From Paludibacteraceae bacterium (GTDB taxonomy: Bacteria; Bacteroidota; Bacteroidia; Bacteroidales; Paludibacteraceae), in contig JAFVTU010000019.1 in assembly GCA_017503075.1 (NCBI GenBank), forward strand, positions 62,001 to 126,000: a DNA stretch of 64,000 nucleotides, read 5' to 3'. Below, piece by piece: positions 15,624 through 23,042 of the stretch. Positions within the stretch are counted from its first letter, which is position 1. Each line of letters opens with the position of its first letter. Below the pieces are notes generated by a model. That model worked only from the letters and a program-made list of their open reading frames with translations, did no database searches and was not told the DNA's origin. The position numbers and the translations under genes were made by a program.

Positions 15624-16958
15624 TTATGCGAAGAGTTTGCCGAAGTCCTCGTGGCTGATCTCTTTCTCCTCGATTTTAGCTACGCCCTTGAGTGCCTCGT
15701 AGATCTTATTCTCTGCTACGCGCTCAACGATGCCGCGGAGTTGCTTCTCATCCTTGAGCATTTGCTCTGCGTAGTTAGCCAAGTAGCTATCCTCTACGTG
15801 CATCAAGCCGTATTGCATAAACTGCATGCGAGCTACCTCCTTAGCGTATGCCTCTACGTCCTCTTTCTCTACTTGGATGTTGAAGTGCTTAGCCAATTGG
15901 TCTTTTGCCAAGTGCCAACGGAGCTCGTCCACCATAGCTGGGAAGTCTTTCTCGAGTTCCTCCTCAGTCATCTTCTCGTTGGTAGCTTTCACCCAACGTT
16001 TGAGGAATGCCTCTGGGAACTCAACCTTAGCCATCTTCTTCATCACAGCTGCCTTTGCGTCCAAACCGAACTTGTACTTAGCATCCTCTGCCATGTTTTG
16101 CTCAATCTCTGCTTTGATGTGTGCGCGGAAGTCTGCCTCATCAGCGATATTGTTCTCGCCATACACCTTTGCAAACAACTCACCGTCAATAGCCGCAGCT
16201 TGGTGGCGAGTGATAGCTTGCAACTCGAAGGTGAAGTCAGAAGTCAATTCTTTTGCCTCCTCTTTGGTGATACCGAGCATAGAGCTTACCTCTACTTCGC
16301 TACCGTATGCTTTGGTTGGGTTGAAGGTGATGACATCGCCTACCTTTGCACCTGCAAAGAGCTTAGCTTGCTCTGCATCCTTCATGTATTGAGGAGTGAG
16401 CATACCGTTCTCCTTCACGATACCGTTCTCTTTTTGCTCGGTGAGCAGACCCTTGAGCACGTCGCCGTCTTGCACCTCTTCAGCGTTTACGTAGTCGCCA
16501 AAGCGTTGTGCATAGCTTTGTACTTGGTTCTCCACCATCTCATCGGTAACGGTGATGGTGTATTGAGTGAGTTTGTTCTTGCCATTGAGCATTGCGTCGA
16601 ACTCTGGAGCCACAGCAATGTCGAAGCAGAAAGTGAAAGTGTCTTGTGTGTCGAAGTTCACCTCTGGAGTGAGTTCCTCGTTTGGCAATGGGTCGCCAAG
16701 GAGGTTGAGGTGTTGCTCTTCGATGTACTTGTTGAGGCTCTCACCGATGGTCTTGTTGATTATCTCAGCAAGGATGCTCTTGCCGTACATCTTTTGCAAC
16801 ATGCCCTTAGGTGCCATACCTGGACGGAAACCTGGGATGTTGGCTTTCTTACGAATTTGGATAAGTTCTTTTTGAACTGCCTCTTGGTAGTCTGCTGGCT
16901 CCACAGTCATGGTGATTACCGCAGTGAGGTCTTTGATTTCTGATTGTTCAATTTTCAT
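15624..16958 (-). CDS. tig: Trigger factor
   Basis: A 444-residue ribosome-associated chaperone and peptidyl-prolyl isomerase. The ribosome-binding signature IPGFRPGMAPKGML is at about residues 41-54. A FKBP-like domain follows at about 150-245, weakly conserved, as is usual in Bacteroidales (VQDGDVLKGLLTEQ start). The C-terminal helical arms run to residue 430 (LRWHLAKDQLAKHFNIQVEKEDVEAYAKEVA). It binds nascent chains at the tunnel exit. The gene stands alone with its own terminator. Its skewed codon choice produces a long meaningless open frame on the opposite strand. Confidence 0.93.
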   Translation of the reverse strand: MKIEQSEIKDLTAVITMTVEPADYQEAVQKELIQIRKKANIPGFRPGMAPKGMLQKMYGKSILAEIINKTIGESLNKYIEEQHLNLLGDPLPNEELTPEVNFDTQDTFTFCFDIAVAPEFDAMLNGKNKLTQYTITVTDEMVENQVQSYAQRFGDYVNAEEVQDGDVLKGLLTEQKENGIVKENGMLTPQYMKDAEQAKLFAGAKVGDVITFNPTKAYGSEVEVSSMLGITKEEAKELTSDFTFELQAITRHQAAAIDGELFAKVYGENNIADEADFRAHIKAEIEQNMAEDAKYKFGLDAKAAVMKKMAKVEFPEAFLKRWVKATNEKMTEEELEKDFPAMVDELRWHLAKDQLAKHFNIQVEKEDVEAYAKEVARMQFMQYGLMHVEDSYLANYAEQMLKDEKQLRGIVERVAENKIYEALKGVAKIEEKEISHEDFGKLFA

Positions 16959-17013
16959 ATAACTAAATTTTTAATTTGATTTCTTTTTTGAGTCAGGAGT
17001 CGGGAATCTGAAG

Positions 17014-18813
17014 TCATGATTTATTTGCGCGTTTGCGTTCGAGTTCGTCGAGGATGATTTTGCGGATACGCATGTAGTTTGGCGTTACCTCTACGTATTC
17101 ATCTTCCTTGATATACTCCAATGCCTCCTCCAGCGAGAAGATCACAGGTGGTGGCAATACCGCCTTGTCATCTGCCGATTTCGAGCGCATATTGGTCAAC
17201 TTCTTTGACTTGGTTACATTGATCACGATGTCGCCCTCTTTCGAGCTCTCGCCTACTACTTGACCTGCATACACCTCGTCTTGTGGACTAATAAAGAAGC
17301 GTCCACGGTCTTGCAGTTTGTCCAAGGCATAGGCATATGCCGTACCCGACTCCATGGCGATGAGCGAACCGTTGTTGCGTTTCACAATCTCGCCTTTGTA
17401 GGGTTGGAACTCCAAGAAACGGTGCGCCATAATCGCCTCGCCTGCCGACACGTTCAGCACATAGGTACGCATACCGATGATACCACGGCTCGGAATCTCG
17501 AACTCGAGTTGTACGCGGTCGTTGATCATCTCCATGCGGGTCATCTCGCCCTTGTGGGTGGATACATATTCGATAATCTTACCCGAGCACTCCTCTGGGG
17601 TGTTCACGGTGAGTTGCTCCACAGGTTCGCACTTCACACCGTCAATCTCCTTGATGATGACTTGTGGCTGACCCACCTGCAACTCATATCCCTCACGACG
17701 CATGGTTTCCACCAATACGCTCAGGTGCAACACGCCACGACCAAATACGTTCCACGAGTTCTCGTCCGCACCACGCTCCACGCGAAGGGCGAGGTTCTTT
17801 TCGAGCTCTTTGTCAAGGCGTTCTTGGATATGGCGCGAGGTCACGAACTTACCGTCTTGACCGAAGAATGGCGAGTCGTTGATAGTAAATACCATGGACA
17901 TCGTTGGCTCATCAATGGCGATGGGCTTCAATGCTTCTGGTGTCTCGATGTCGCAAATCGTGTCGCCAATCTCGAAGCCGTCGATGCCGATGAGCGCGCA
18001 TATATCGCCCGATTTCATTTCGTCGGTTTTAATGTGTCCCATGCCCGAGAAAGTGTGTAGCTCTTTGATTTTGGTCTTGACCATCGTGCCGTCTTTCTTG
18101 GCGAGCATGACGTTCTGACCATTGCGCAGTGTACCGCGATGCACGCGTCCCACAGCAATACGGCCCACGTATGGGTTGTAGTCGAGACTGGTGATGAGCA
18201 TCTGTGGTGTTCCCTCCAGCACCTCTGGTTCGGGAATATACTCGATGATGGCATCCATCAATGCGGTCAGGTCTTCAGTTGGCTGTTTCCAATCGGTGGA
18301 CATCCAGCCGTTCTTTGCAGAGCCATAGAGCGTTTGGAAATCCAATTGCTCCTCTGTGGCGTCGAGGTTGCACATCAGGTCAAACACCTCCTCTTGTACC
18401 TCGTCGGGGCGGCAGTTGAGTTTATCGACTTTGTTGATGACTACGATAGGTTTGAGGTTGAGTTCCAACGCCTTTTGCAGCACGAATCGCGTTTGTGGCA
18501 TAGGGCCTTCGAAGGCATCCACGAGCAGCAGCACGCCGTCTGCCATGTTCAGTACGCGCTCCACCTCGCCACCGAAATCGGCGTGGCCCGGAGTGTCAAT
18601 CACATTGATTTTGTAGCCCTTGTATTCAATCGCTACGTTCTTTGCCAAGATGGTGATACCGCGCTCGCGCTCGAGTTCGTTGTTGTCGAGAATGAGCTCA
18701 CCCTTCTGCTCGTTGTCGCGGAAGAGGTTGGCGGTGTACAGCATCTTGTCCACGAGCGTTGTTTTGCCGTGGTCCACGTGTGCGATGATGGCTATATTTC
18801 TGATTTTTTGCAT
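17014..18813 (-). CDS. typA: Ribosome-associated GTPase TypA/BipA
   Basis: A 599-residue translational GTPase of the EF-G-like class involved in ribosome assembly and stress adaptation. G1 AHVDHGKTTL (residues 10-19), the switch RERGITI, G3 DTPGHADFGGEVERV and G4 VINKVDK are intact; the C-terminal TypA region contains GIIGMRTYVLNVSAGEAIM and NMRSKSADDKAV. The start is set at MQKIRNIAIIAHVDHGK; an upstream in-frame start at 18852 adds 13 residues not seen in the family. Close to tig on the same strand but with its own spacer. Confidence 0.93.
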   Translation of the reverse strand: MQKIRNIAIIAHVDHGKTTLVDKMLYTANLFRDNEQKGELILDNNELERERGITILAKNVAIEYKGYKINVIDTPGHADFGGEVERVLNMADGVLLLVDAFEGPMPQTRFVLQKALELNLKPIVVINKVDKLNCRPDEVQEEVFDLMCNLDATEEQLDFQTLYGSAKNGWMSTDWKQPTEDLTALMDAIIEYIPEPEVLEGTPQMLITSLDYNPYVGRIAVGRVHRGTLRNGQNVMLAKKDGTMVKTKIKELHTFSGMGHIKTDEMKSGDICALIGIDGFEIGDTICDIETPEALKPIAIDEPTMSMVFTINDSPFFGQDGKFVTSRHIQERLDKELEKNLALRVERGADENSWNVFGRGVLHLSVLVETMRREGYELQVGQPQVIIKEIDGVKCEPVEQLTVNTPEECSGKIIEYVSTHKGEMTRMEMINDRVQLEFEIPSRGIIGMRTYVLNVSAGEAIMAHRFLEFQPYKGEIVKRNNGSLIAMESGTAYAYALDKLQDRGRFFISPQDEVYAGQVVGESSKEGDIVINVTKSKKLTNMRSKSADDKAVLPPPVIFSLEEALEYIKEDEYVEVTPNYMRIRKIILDELERKRANKS

Positions 18814-19014
18814 AATCTTGTTTGCTAACGGTCTTGCTTTCAGCAAGCCCATTCTACGTCAATTTATAAAAAGTTTGCAAAATTACTGCTTTTTTACCAC
18901 ATATGCAAACATTTTAGGGCAATTTATTATTTTTCACAAAAAAAACACTGGAATTTGTACAATTACGAAAAAAGTAGTAACTTTGTAGCGCAATTATAAA
19001 ACATCCATAACATT

Positions 19015-19608
19015 ATGAAAGAGTTTTTTGGTACTTTCGACATTTGGCAAGTATTGTCTTCGTTCATTTTTCTTTTTGCCATTATCGACCCATTTGGCAA
19101 TATCCCTATTACACTTAATATGATGAAAAAAGGGATTAAGATTTCTCCCTTAAAGGTTTGTATTGCCACTATCGTTATTCTTATCACCTTTCTTTTCGCA
19201 GGTGAATGGGTACTCAAACTATTTGGTGTAAAGATTGAGTATTTCGCCATTGCTGGTGGATTTGTCATCTTCCTTATGGCTTTGGAGATGGTGTTAGATG
19301 TCACTATTTTCAAGAACGAAGGTCTTGAGGGTTCTGGTAGCATCGTGCCATTAGCGTTCCCCATGTACGCAGGTCCAGGTGCATTTACGGCATTGCTCTC
19401 TATTACAGCTGAATACGATATTATCAACCTTGTTATTTCTGTCGCGCTCAATACTGTTGCACTATTCTTCGTGCTTAGAGGCACCAATTGGCTCAACAAG
19501 TATGTGGGTCAAACTACATTATACATCCTTCGCAAATTCTTTGGTATAATCGTATTGGCGATTGCATGTAAGTTGATGTTCGGTAATCTTGCTATGGTTT
19601 TTGGCTAA
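19015..19608 (+). CDS. MarC-family integral membrane protein
   Basis: A 197-residue protein with six predicted membrane helices and the MarC/UPF0056 signatures FAIIDPFGNIPI in the first helix and PLAFPMYAGPGAFTALLS in the fourth. Members sit in the cytoplasmic membrane; the transport substrate is not established, and the old link to multiple antibiotic resistance is not supported. A TAACTTTG -7 box at about 18978 lies 30 bp upstream, divergent from typA. The thioredoxin-fold lipoprotein gene follows after 9 bp, likely in the same transcript. Confidence 0.9.
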   Translation: MKEFFGTFDIWQVLSSFIFLFAIIDPFGNIPITLNMMKKGIKISPLKVCIATIVILITFLFAGEWVLKLFGVKIEYFAIAGGFVIFLMALEMVLDVTIFKNEGLEGSGSIVPLAFPMYAGPGAFTALLSITAEYDIINLVISVALNTVALFFVLRGTNWLNKYVGQTTLYILRKFFGIIVLAIACKLMFGNLAMVFG

Positions 19609-19617
19609 TCTCTGCTT

Positions 19618-20682
19618 ATGAAGTCACAACATATTTTTCTCGCATTAATCGCGACACTCTTTGTTGCTTGTCAACACTCACCACAGTTCTCCGTCTCTGG
19701 CATACTGGATGGAGCAGAGGGGGAAACATTATACTTGGAGCATACCGCTCTCACCCATACAACTCCGATGGATTCGTGCGTTTTGGACGAAAATGGAGAC
19801 TTTTCACTCCAGGCACCTAGCCCACAATACCCTGACTTCTATCGTCTGCGCGTGGGCAGTCATTCGTTGCCATTAGCGGTCGATTCCATCGAAGAAATCG
19901 TTGTTTCTACTTCACTAGATAGTCTGCCATACACTCTATCTATTAATGGCAGCAAAACCTCACTTACTATCGCACAGTTGCGAGCTACAGCGCGCACTGC
20001 TACACGTGAGCAACTGCGTGAGCAGGCACAGCAGACCATCGTACAAAATCCTCGTTCACTTGCTGCTTATTATGCAGTATTCCTCAAGCAAGGAGGAGAA
20101 TATATTTGGGATTTATACAACCCTGCCGATCGCCGTATGTACCAAGCTGTAGCTACATCCTTCCATACTTGGATGCCCGATTATGAACGCAGCAAAGCAC
20201 TCTATGCACAGGTCAGCAGCGCGCTGAAGGCAGAACGCGAGATACAGCAGCAAGTTGCTATGCGTCAGCTCATTGACAATGCTGAAAATGCTTTTTTAGA
20301 CATTGCCTTGCAAGACGACAATGGCATCACCCAATCACTTTCCGACCTGCGTGGCAAAGTAATTGTGCTTGACTTCTCTGCCATTGAAATGGAACAAAGC
20401 AAGGGATATATCTTCGAACTTCGCGAAATCTATAACCGCTACAGCAAACGTGGTATGGCAATCTATTCTGTGTCGCTTGACCGCAACCGTCTGCTGTGGG
20501 AAGATGGTGTAGTTAACCTCCCATGGACTAATGTGTATGCGGGTGACAAAGCGATCGAAGTACTTACACAATACAATGTACAATCAATTCCTACCCTATT
20601 CCTACTAGATAGGAAAGGCAATGTACAAGGACGATACTCCAACTTCGAGCAACTTGACGCTGACATCCGAAAATATCTCTAA
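19618..20682 (+). CDS. DUF4369/thioredoxin-fold lipoprotein lacking the CxxC motif
   Basis: A 354-residue lipoprotein (lipobox LFVAC). The N-terminal half resembles DUF4369 (FSVSGILDGAEGETLYLEHT), and the C-terminal half is a TlpA/AhpC-type thioredoxin fold (LSDLRGKVIVLDFSA, then GMAIYSVSLDRN, VQSIPTLFLLDRKGNV). Where TlpA-like proteins have WCGPC after DFWAS, this protein reads DFSAIEMEQSKGY with no cysteine, and only the lipid-anchored Cys and one other remain. Disulfide exchange therefore looks impossible; a binding or scaffold role is more likely. The cis-proline (SIPTLF) is kept. It overlaps the next gene by about 60 bp. Confidence 0.82.
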   Translation: MKSQHIFLALIATLFVACQHSPQFSVSGILDGAEGETLYLEHTALTHTTPMDSCVLDENGDFSLQAPSPQYPDFYRLRVGSHSLPLAVDSIEEIVVSTSLDSLPYTLSINGSKTSLTIAQLRATARTATREQLREQAQQTIVQNPRSLAAYYAVFLKQGGEYIWDLYNPADRRMYQAVATSFHTWMPDYERSKALYAQVSSALKAEREIQQQVAMRQLIDNAENAFLDIALQDDNGITQSLSDLRGKVIVLDFSAIEMEQSKGYIFELREIYNRYSKRGMAIYSVSLDRNRLLWEDGVVNLPWTNVYAGDKAIEVLTQYNVQSIPTLFLLDRKGNVQGRYSNFEQLDADIRKYL

Positions 20683-21313
20683 ATTCGCTCTTCAGGTTGG
20701 TTTTAATGCCTGCGCTGTAGCGCCTGTTCATCGTTTGGACGATGATGCAGAGTTTATGGATTGCTGGATAGCCCAGGGGCTGCATGGCGAGATGGATTAT
20801 CTGGAGCGCAATTGTGACAAACGCTACGACCCTGCTCTGTTGGTGCCTGGCGCACAAGCAGTGGTGGTATGTCTGCTAAGCTTTGAGCATTCAGGACGCG
20901 ACTATCATCGACGAGTAAAATCCATGCTCTATACACTAGAGGCACAGCTCAAAGAAGCATTTGGTGAAGATATAGTTTCTTCCACCCACCAACATATTTT
21001 TTGCGACTCGGCGCCCATACTCGAACGCCGCTGGTGTGTGGAGGCAGGGTTAGGTTTTATTGGCAAGAATCACCAATTCATTCATCCCACATTGGGCAGC
21101 ATGGTTCATCCTGGGGAGATTATTATCAACAAACCACTACCAATATCCAATACCCCATACCCAATATCCGCACTTTGTGCCGACTGTCGTCTATGCTTAG
21201 ATGCTTGCCCAACAGGTGCATTGAGAAACAATGTGTGGGATGCCACCCAATGCATCGCCTATACCACCCACCATTGCCTCGAATGTCAATTGATTTGTCC
21301 ATTTAACTTATAA
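20621..21313 (+). CDS. QueG-like epoxyqueuosine reductase, short form
   Basis: A 230-residue protein with the QueG architecture: a cobalamin-binding N-terminal part (ALQVGFNACAVAPV, then GEMDYLERN, a DPALLVPGAQAVVV strand, and WCVEAGLGFIGKNHQFIHPTLGS) and a ferredoxin part with CADCRLCLDACPTGAL and CLECQLICPFN. QueG converts epoxyqueuosine to queuosine in tRNA. Full-length members exceed 300 residues; here the stretch between the clusters is shortened and the protein ends right after CPFN. A word array at about 21130-21170 encodes LPISNTPYPIS just before the first cluster. Start uncertain: ATG at 20621 or TTG at 20654, both inside the previous gene. Confidence 0.75.
   Translation: MYKDDTPTSSNLTLTSENISKFALQVGFNACAVAPVHRLDDDAEFMDCWIAQGLHGEMDYLERNCDKRYDPALLVPGAQAVVVCLLSFEHSGRDYHRRVKSMLYTLEAQLKEAFGEDIVSSTHQHIFCDSAPILERRWCVEAGLGFIGKNHQFIHPTLGSMVHPGEIIINKPLPISNTPYPISALCADCRLCLDACPTGALRNNVWDATQCIAYTTHHCLECQLICPFNL
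21130..21170. repeat. 7-bp word array inside the queG-like gene
   Basis: Four consecutive 7-mers read CCAATAT, CCAATAC, CCCATAC, CCAATAT. The array is in frame and encodes the PISNTPYPIS linker. The same 7-mer family forms intergenic arrays at 46720-46770. Confidence 0.65.
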
Positions 21314-21339
21314 CTCATCACTCATAGTTCATCACTCAC

Positions 21340-21780
21340 ATGAAAGATCTCAAACTTGGCATCGCCTCTGACCACGCTGGCTTTGCACTCAAACAAACTA
21401 TTATCGCTTGGCTCCAAGAGCAAGGCATTCAAGTTACCGATTACGGCTGCCCATCTACCGACAGTTGCGACTATCCTGATTTCGCTCATCCGATGGCAGC
21501 TTCTGTAGAGAACGGCACCAACGATATGGGTATAGCCATCTGCTCTACAGGCAATGGTATCACCATGACTTGCAACCACCACCAAGGCATTCGTGCTGCG
21601 CTCTGTTGGGACGAACCACTCGCTCGCCTCGCTCGTCAACACAACAATGCCAATATCCTCGGTCTGCCTGCCAACTATATCTCTGCAGAGAAGGCTATCG
21701 AATTGATTAAGATTTTCCTTACCACCGAGTTCGAAGGAGGTCGCCACGAACGCCGTGTCAACAAGATTCCTTGCCAGTAG
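21340..21780 (+). CDS. rpiB: Ribose-5-phosphate isomerase B
   Basis: A 146-residue RpiB/LacAB-family sugar isomerase interconverting ribose-5-phosphate and ribulose-5-phosphate in the pentose phosphate pathway. LGIASDHAGFALKQ at the N-terminus contains the phosphate-binding Asp-His, and AICSTGNGITMTCNHHQGIRAALCWD holds the catalytic cysteine loop; NANILGLPANYIS and GRHERRVNKI complete the family pattern. The motif reads CSTGNG rather than the common CGTGxG, a mild variant. A word array (TCACTCATAGT type) at 21309-21339 separates it from the gene before, and the next gene overlaps its end by 26 bp. Confidence 0.92.
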   Translation: MKDLKLGIASDHAGFALKQTIIAWLQEQGIQVTDYGCPSTDSCDYPDFAHPMAASVENGTNDMGIAICSTGNGITMTCNHHQGIRAALCWDEPLARLARQHNNANILGLPANYISAEKAIELIKIFLTTEFEGGRHERRVNKIPCQ

Positions 21781-22804
21781 AATCTCCAACCAACTGCGTT
21801 GTTGGTTTAGTTACGCACTATCAGTCTTTGGGGTAGTGCGTGTGCGTCATTTGCCCACTTTCGTCAGCGTTGAACCCGCCAATTTCTGCCAACTCCACTG
21901 CCCCGAATGTCCCGTAGGCATCGCCTCATCGCCTAATCGCCCAATAGCCAGCGGGGTCCCCGAAAAATCTGCCGATTTTTGGGGTGCTCTATCGCCTAAT
22001 CGCCTAATGACGATGGAGCTCTTCCATCGTATCCTTGACGATGTCAAGGAACACGCCCACACAATGCAATTCTATTTTCAAGGTGAACCACTACTCAACA
22101 AGCAGTTGCCCGAAATGATTACTCGTGCCCATCAGGCAGGACTCTACACCATCGTCTCCACCAACGCACAAGCTCTCACTTCGCTCATAGCACAACGGCT
22201 TGTCAAGAGCGGACTCAGCCGCATCATCGTGTCCATTGATGGTTTCTCTGAGGAATCATATGTCGCATATCGTGTAGGAGGCAGCCTGCATCGTGCACTA
22301 GAAGGCTTGCAACATTTGCACGAAGCCAAGGTGCAATACGGCTCCTCTATCCGCATTGAATTGCAGGTATTGCGATTGCGTACCAATGAGCACGAATGGT
22401 CATGGATCAAAAAGCATTATAAGAAACTTGGTGCCACTCACCTTGTCTTCAAGACTGCCCAACTCTATGATTTTGAGCATGGTCATCCTCTCATGCCCAC
22501 CAACGAGCGCTACTCTCGCTATAAGAAAATAGCCAACGGCACCTATGTGCATAAAAAACACTTATCGCCTCTTCGCCTCTTCGCCTTACAGCCATGCTTC
22601 CGCCTCTGGTCTGGCTGTGTCATCACCACCACAGGCGATGTCCTGCCTTGCTGCTACGATAAGGATCACCACTATTCTTTAGGTAACATCACAACCCTAT
22701 CGCTAGCTGATATTTTTCATTCCAAGCGAGCCAATGCTCTGCGCCACCGCGTGCTTCACGCCACTTCCCCACTCCCCGAAATGTGCAAGAACTGTGATCG
22801 GTAA
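21755..22804 (+). CDS. Radical SAM/SPASM-type protein with repeat-derived insert
   Basis: A 349-residue radical SAM enzyme. CQLHCPEC (C-x3-C-x2-C, about residues 45-52) binds the SAM 4Fe-4S cluster. MQFYFQGEPLLN and SRIIVSIDGFSEESYVAYR are core strands, and the C-terminal Cys cluster (SGCVITTTGDVLPCCYD, then MCKNCD) is SPASM-like, so a second cluster is likely. The substrate is unknown. Between CPVGIASS and LMTMELF the protein carries about 25 extra residues, flanked on both sides by SPNR and encoded by an 8-bp word array plus a hairpin (21925-22012). A second 8-bp array encodes HLSPLRLFAL (22559-22592). Confidence 0.85.
   Translation: MSTRFLASRISNQLRCWFSYALSVFGVVRVRHLPTFVSVEPANFCQLHCPECPVGIASSPNRPIASGVPEKSADFWGALSPNRLMTMELFHRILDDVKEHAHTMQFYFQGEPLLNKQLPEMITRAHQAGLYTIVSTNAQALTSLIAQRLVKSGLSRIIVSIDGFSEESYVAYRVGGSLHRALEGLQHLHEAKVQYGSSIRIELQVLRLRTNEHEWSWIKKHYKKLGATHLVFKTAQLYDFEHGHPLMPTNERYSRYKKIANGTYVHKKHLSPLRLFALQPCFRLWSGCVITTTGDVLPCCYDKDHHYSLGNITTLSLADIFHSKRANALRHRVLHATSPLPEMCKNCDR
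21925..22012. repeat. In-frame word array with palindrome in radical SAM gene
   Basis: 8-mers of the TCGCCTAA type flank a quasi-palindrome (CCCCGAAAAATC at about 21959-21970, GATTTTTGGGG at about 21975-21985). The left and right word runs both encode SPNR. The whole unit keeps the reading frame. Confidence 0.65.
22559..22592. repeat. Second 8-bp word array in radical SAM gene
   Basis: Three units, TCGCCTCT, TCGCCTCT and TCGCCTTA, in frame, encoding SPLRLFAL before the SPASM cysteines. Confidence 0.6.
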
Positions 22805-23042
22805 GATTGATATTTTATTCACTTTCGTAATGGCTATATACAAGACCTCCTGTCACTGTGTCAAGGACGTGATGGCGAGGAGGAATCAAGAGACGAAAAA
22901 CGTTAATTCTTTTTAGCGTTGTAGGATTCAATGGTTTTTGACTGGATGATGATGGCTGTATCACCCTTGGTCACGGATCGGCTTTCGGTGGTGATGGTAC
23001 GGAGGAGTAACAGAACTGTGGTGTAAGGTGTAAAGAGGGGGA

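Noticed and set aside
15549..16943. 464-codon open frame on the plus strand opposite tig
   Set aside because: It mirrors the whole trigger factor gene in the antisense direction; its Leu/Val/His-rich product is the usual by-product of tig codon bias, and has no promoter or family signal.
22824..23040. Possible short minus-strand frame (ending at 22903) in the gap after the radical SAM gene
   Set aside because: About 45 codons without a start codon and partly made of word repeats; could be a gene remnant, but there is no support.
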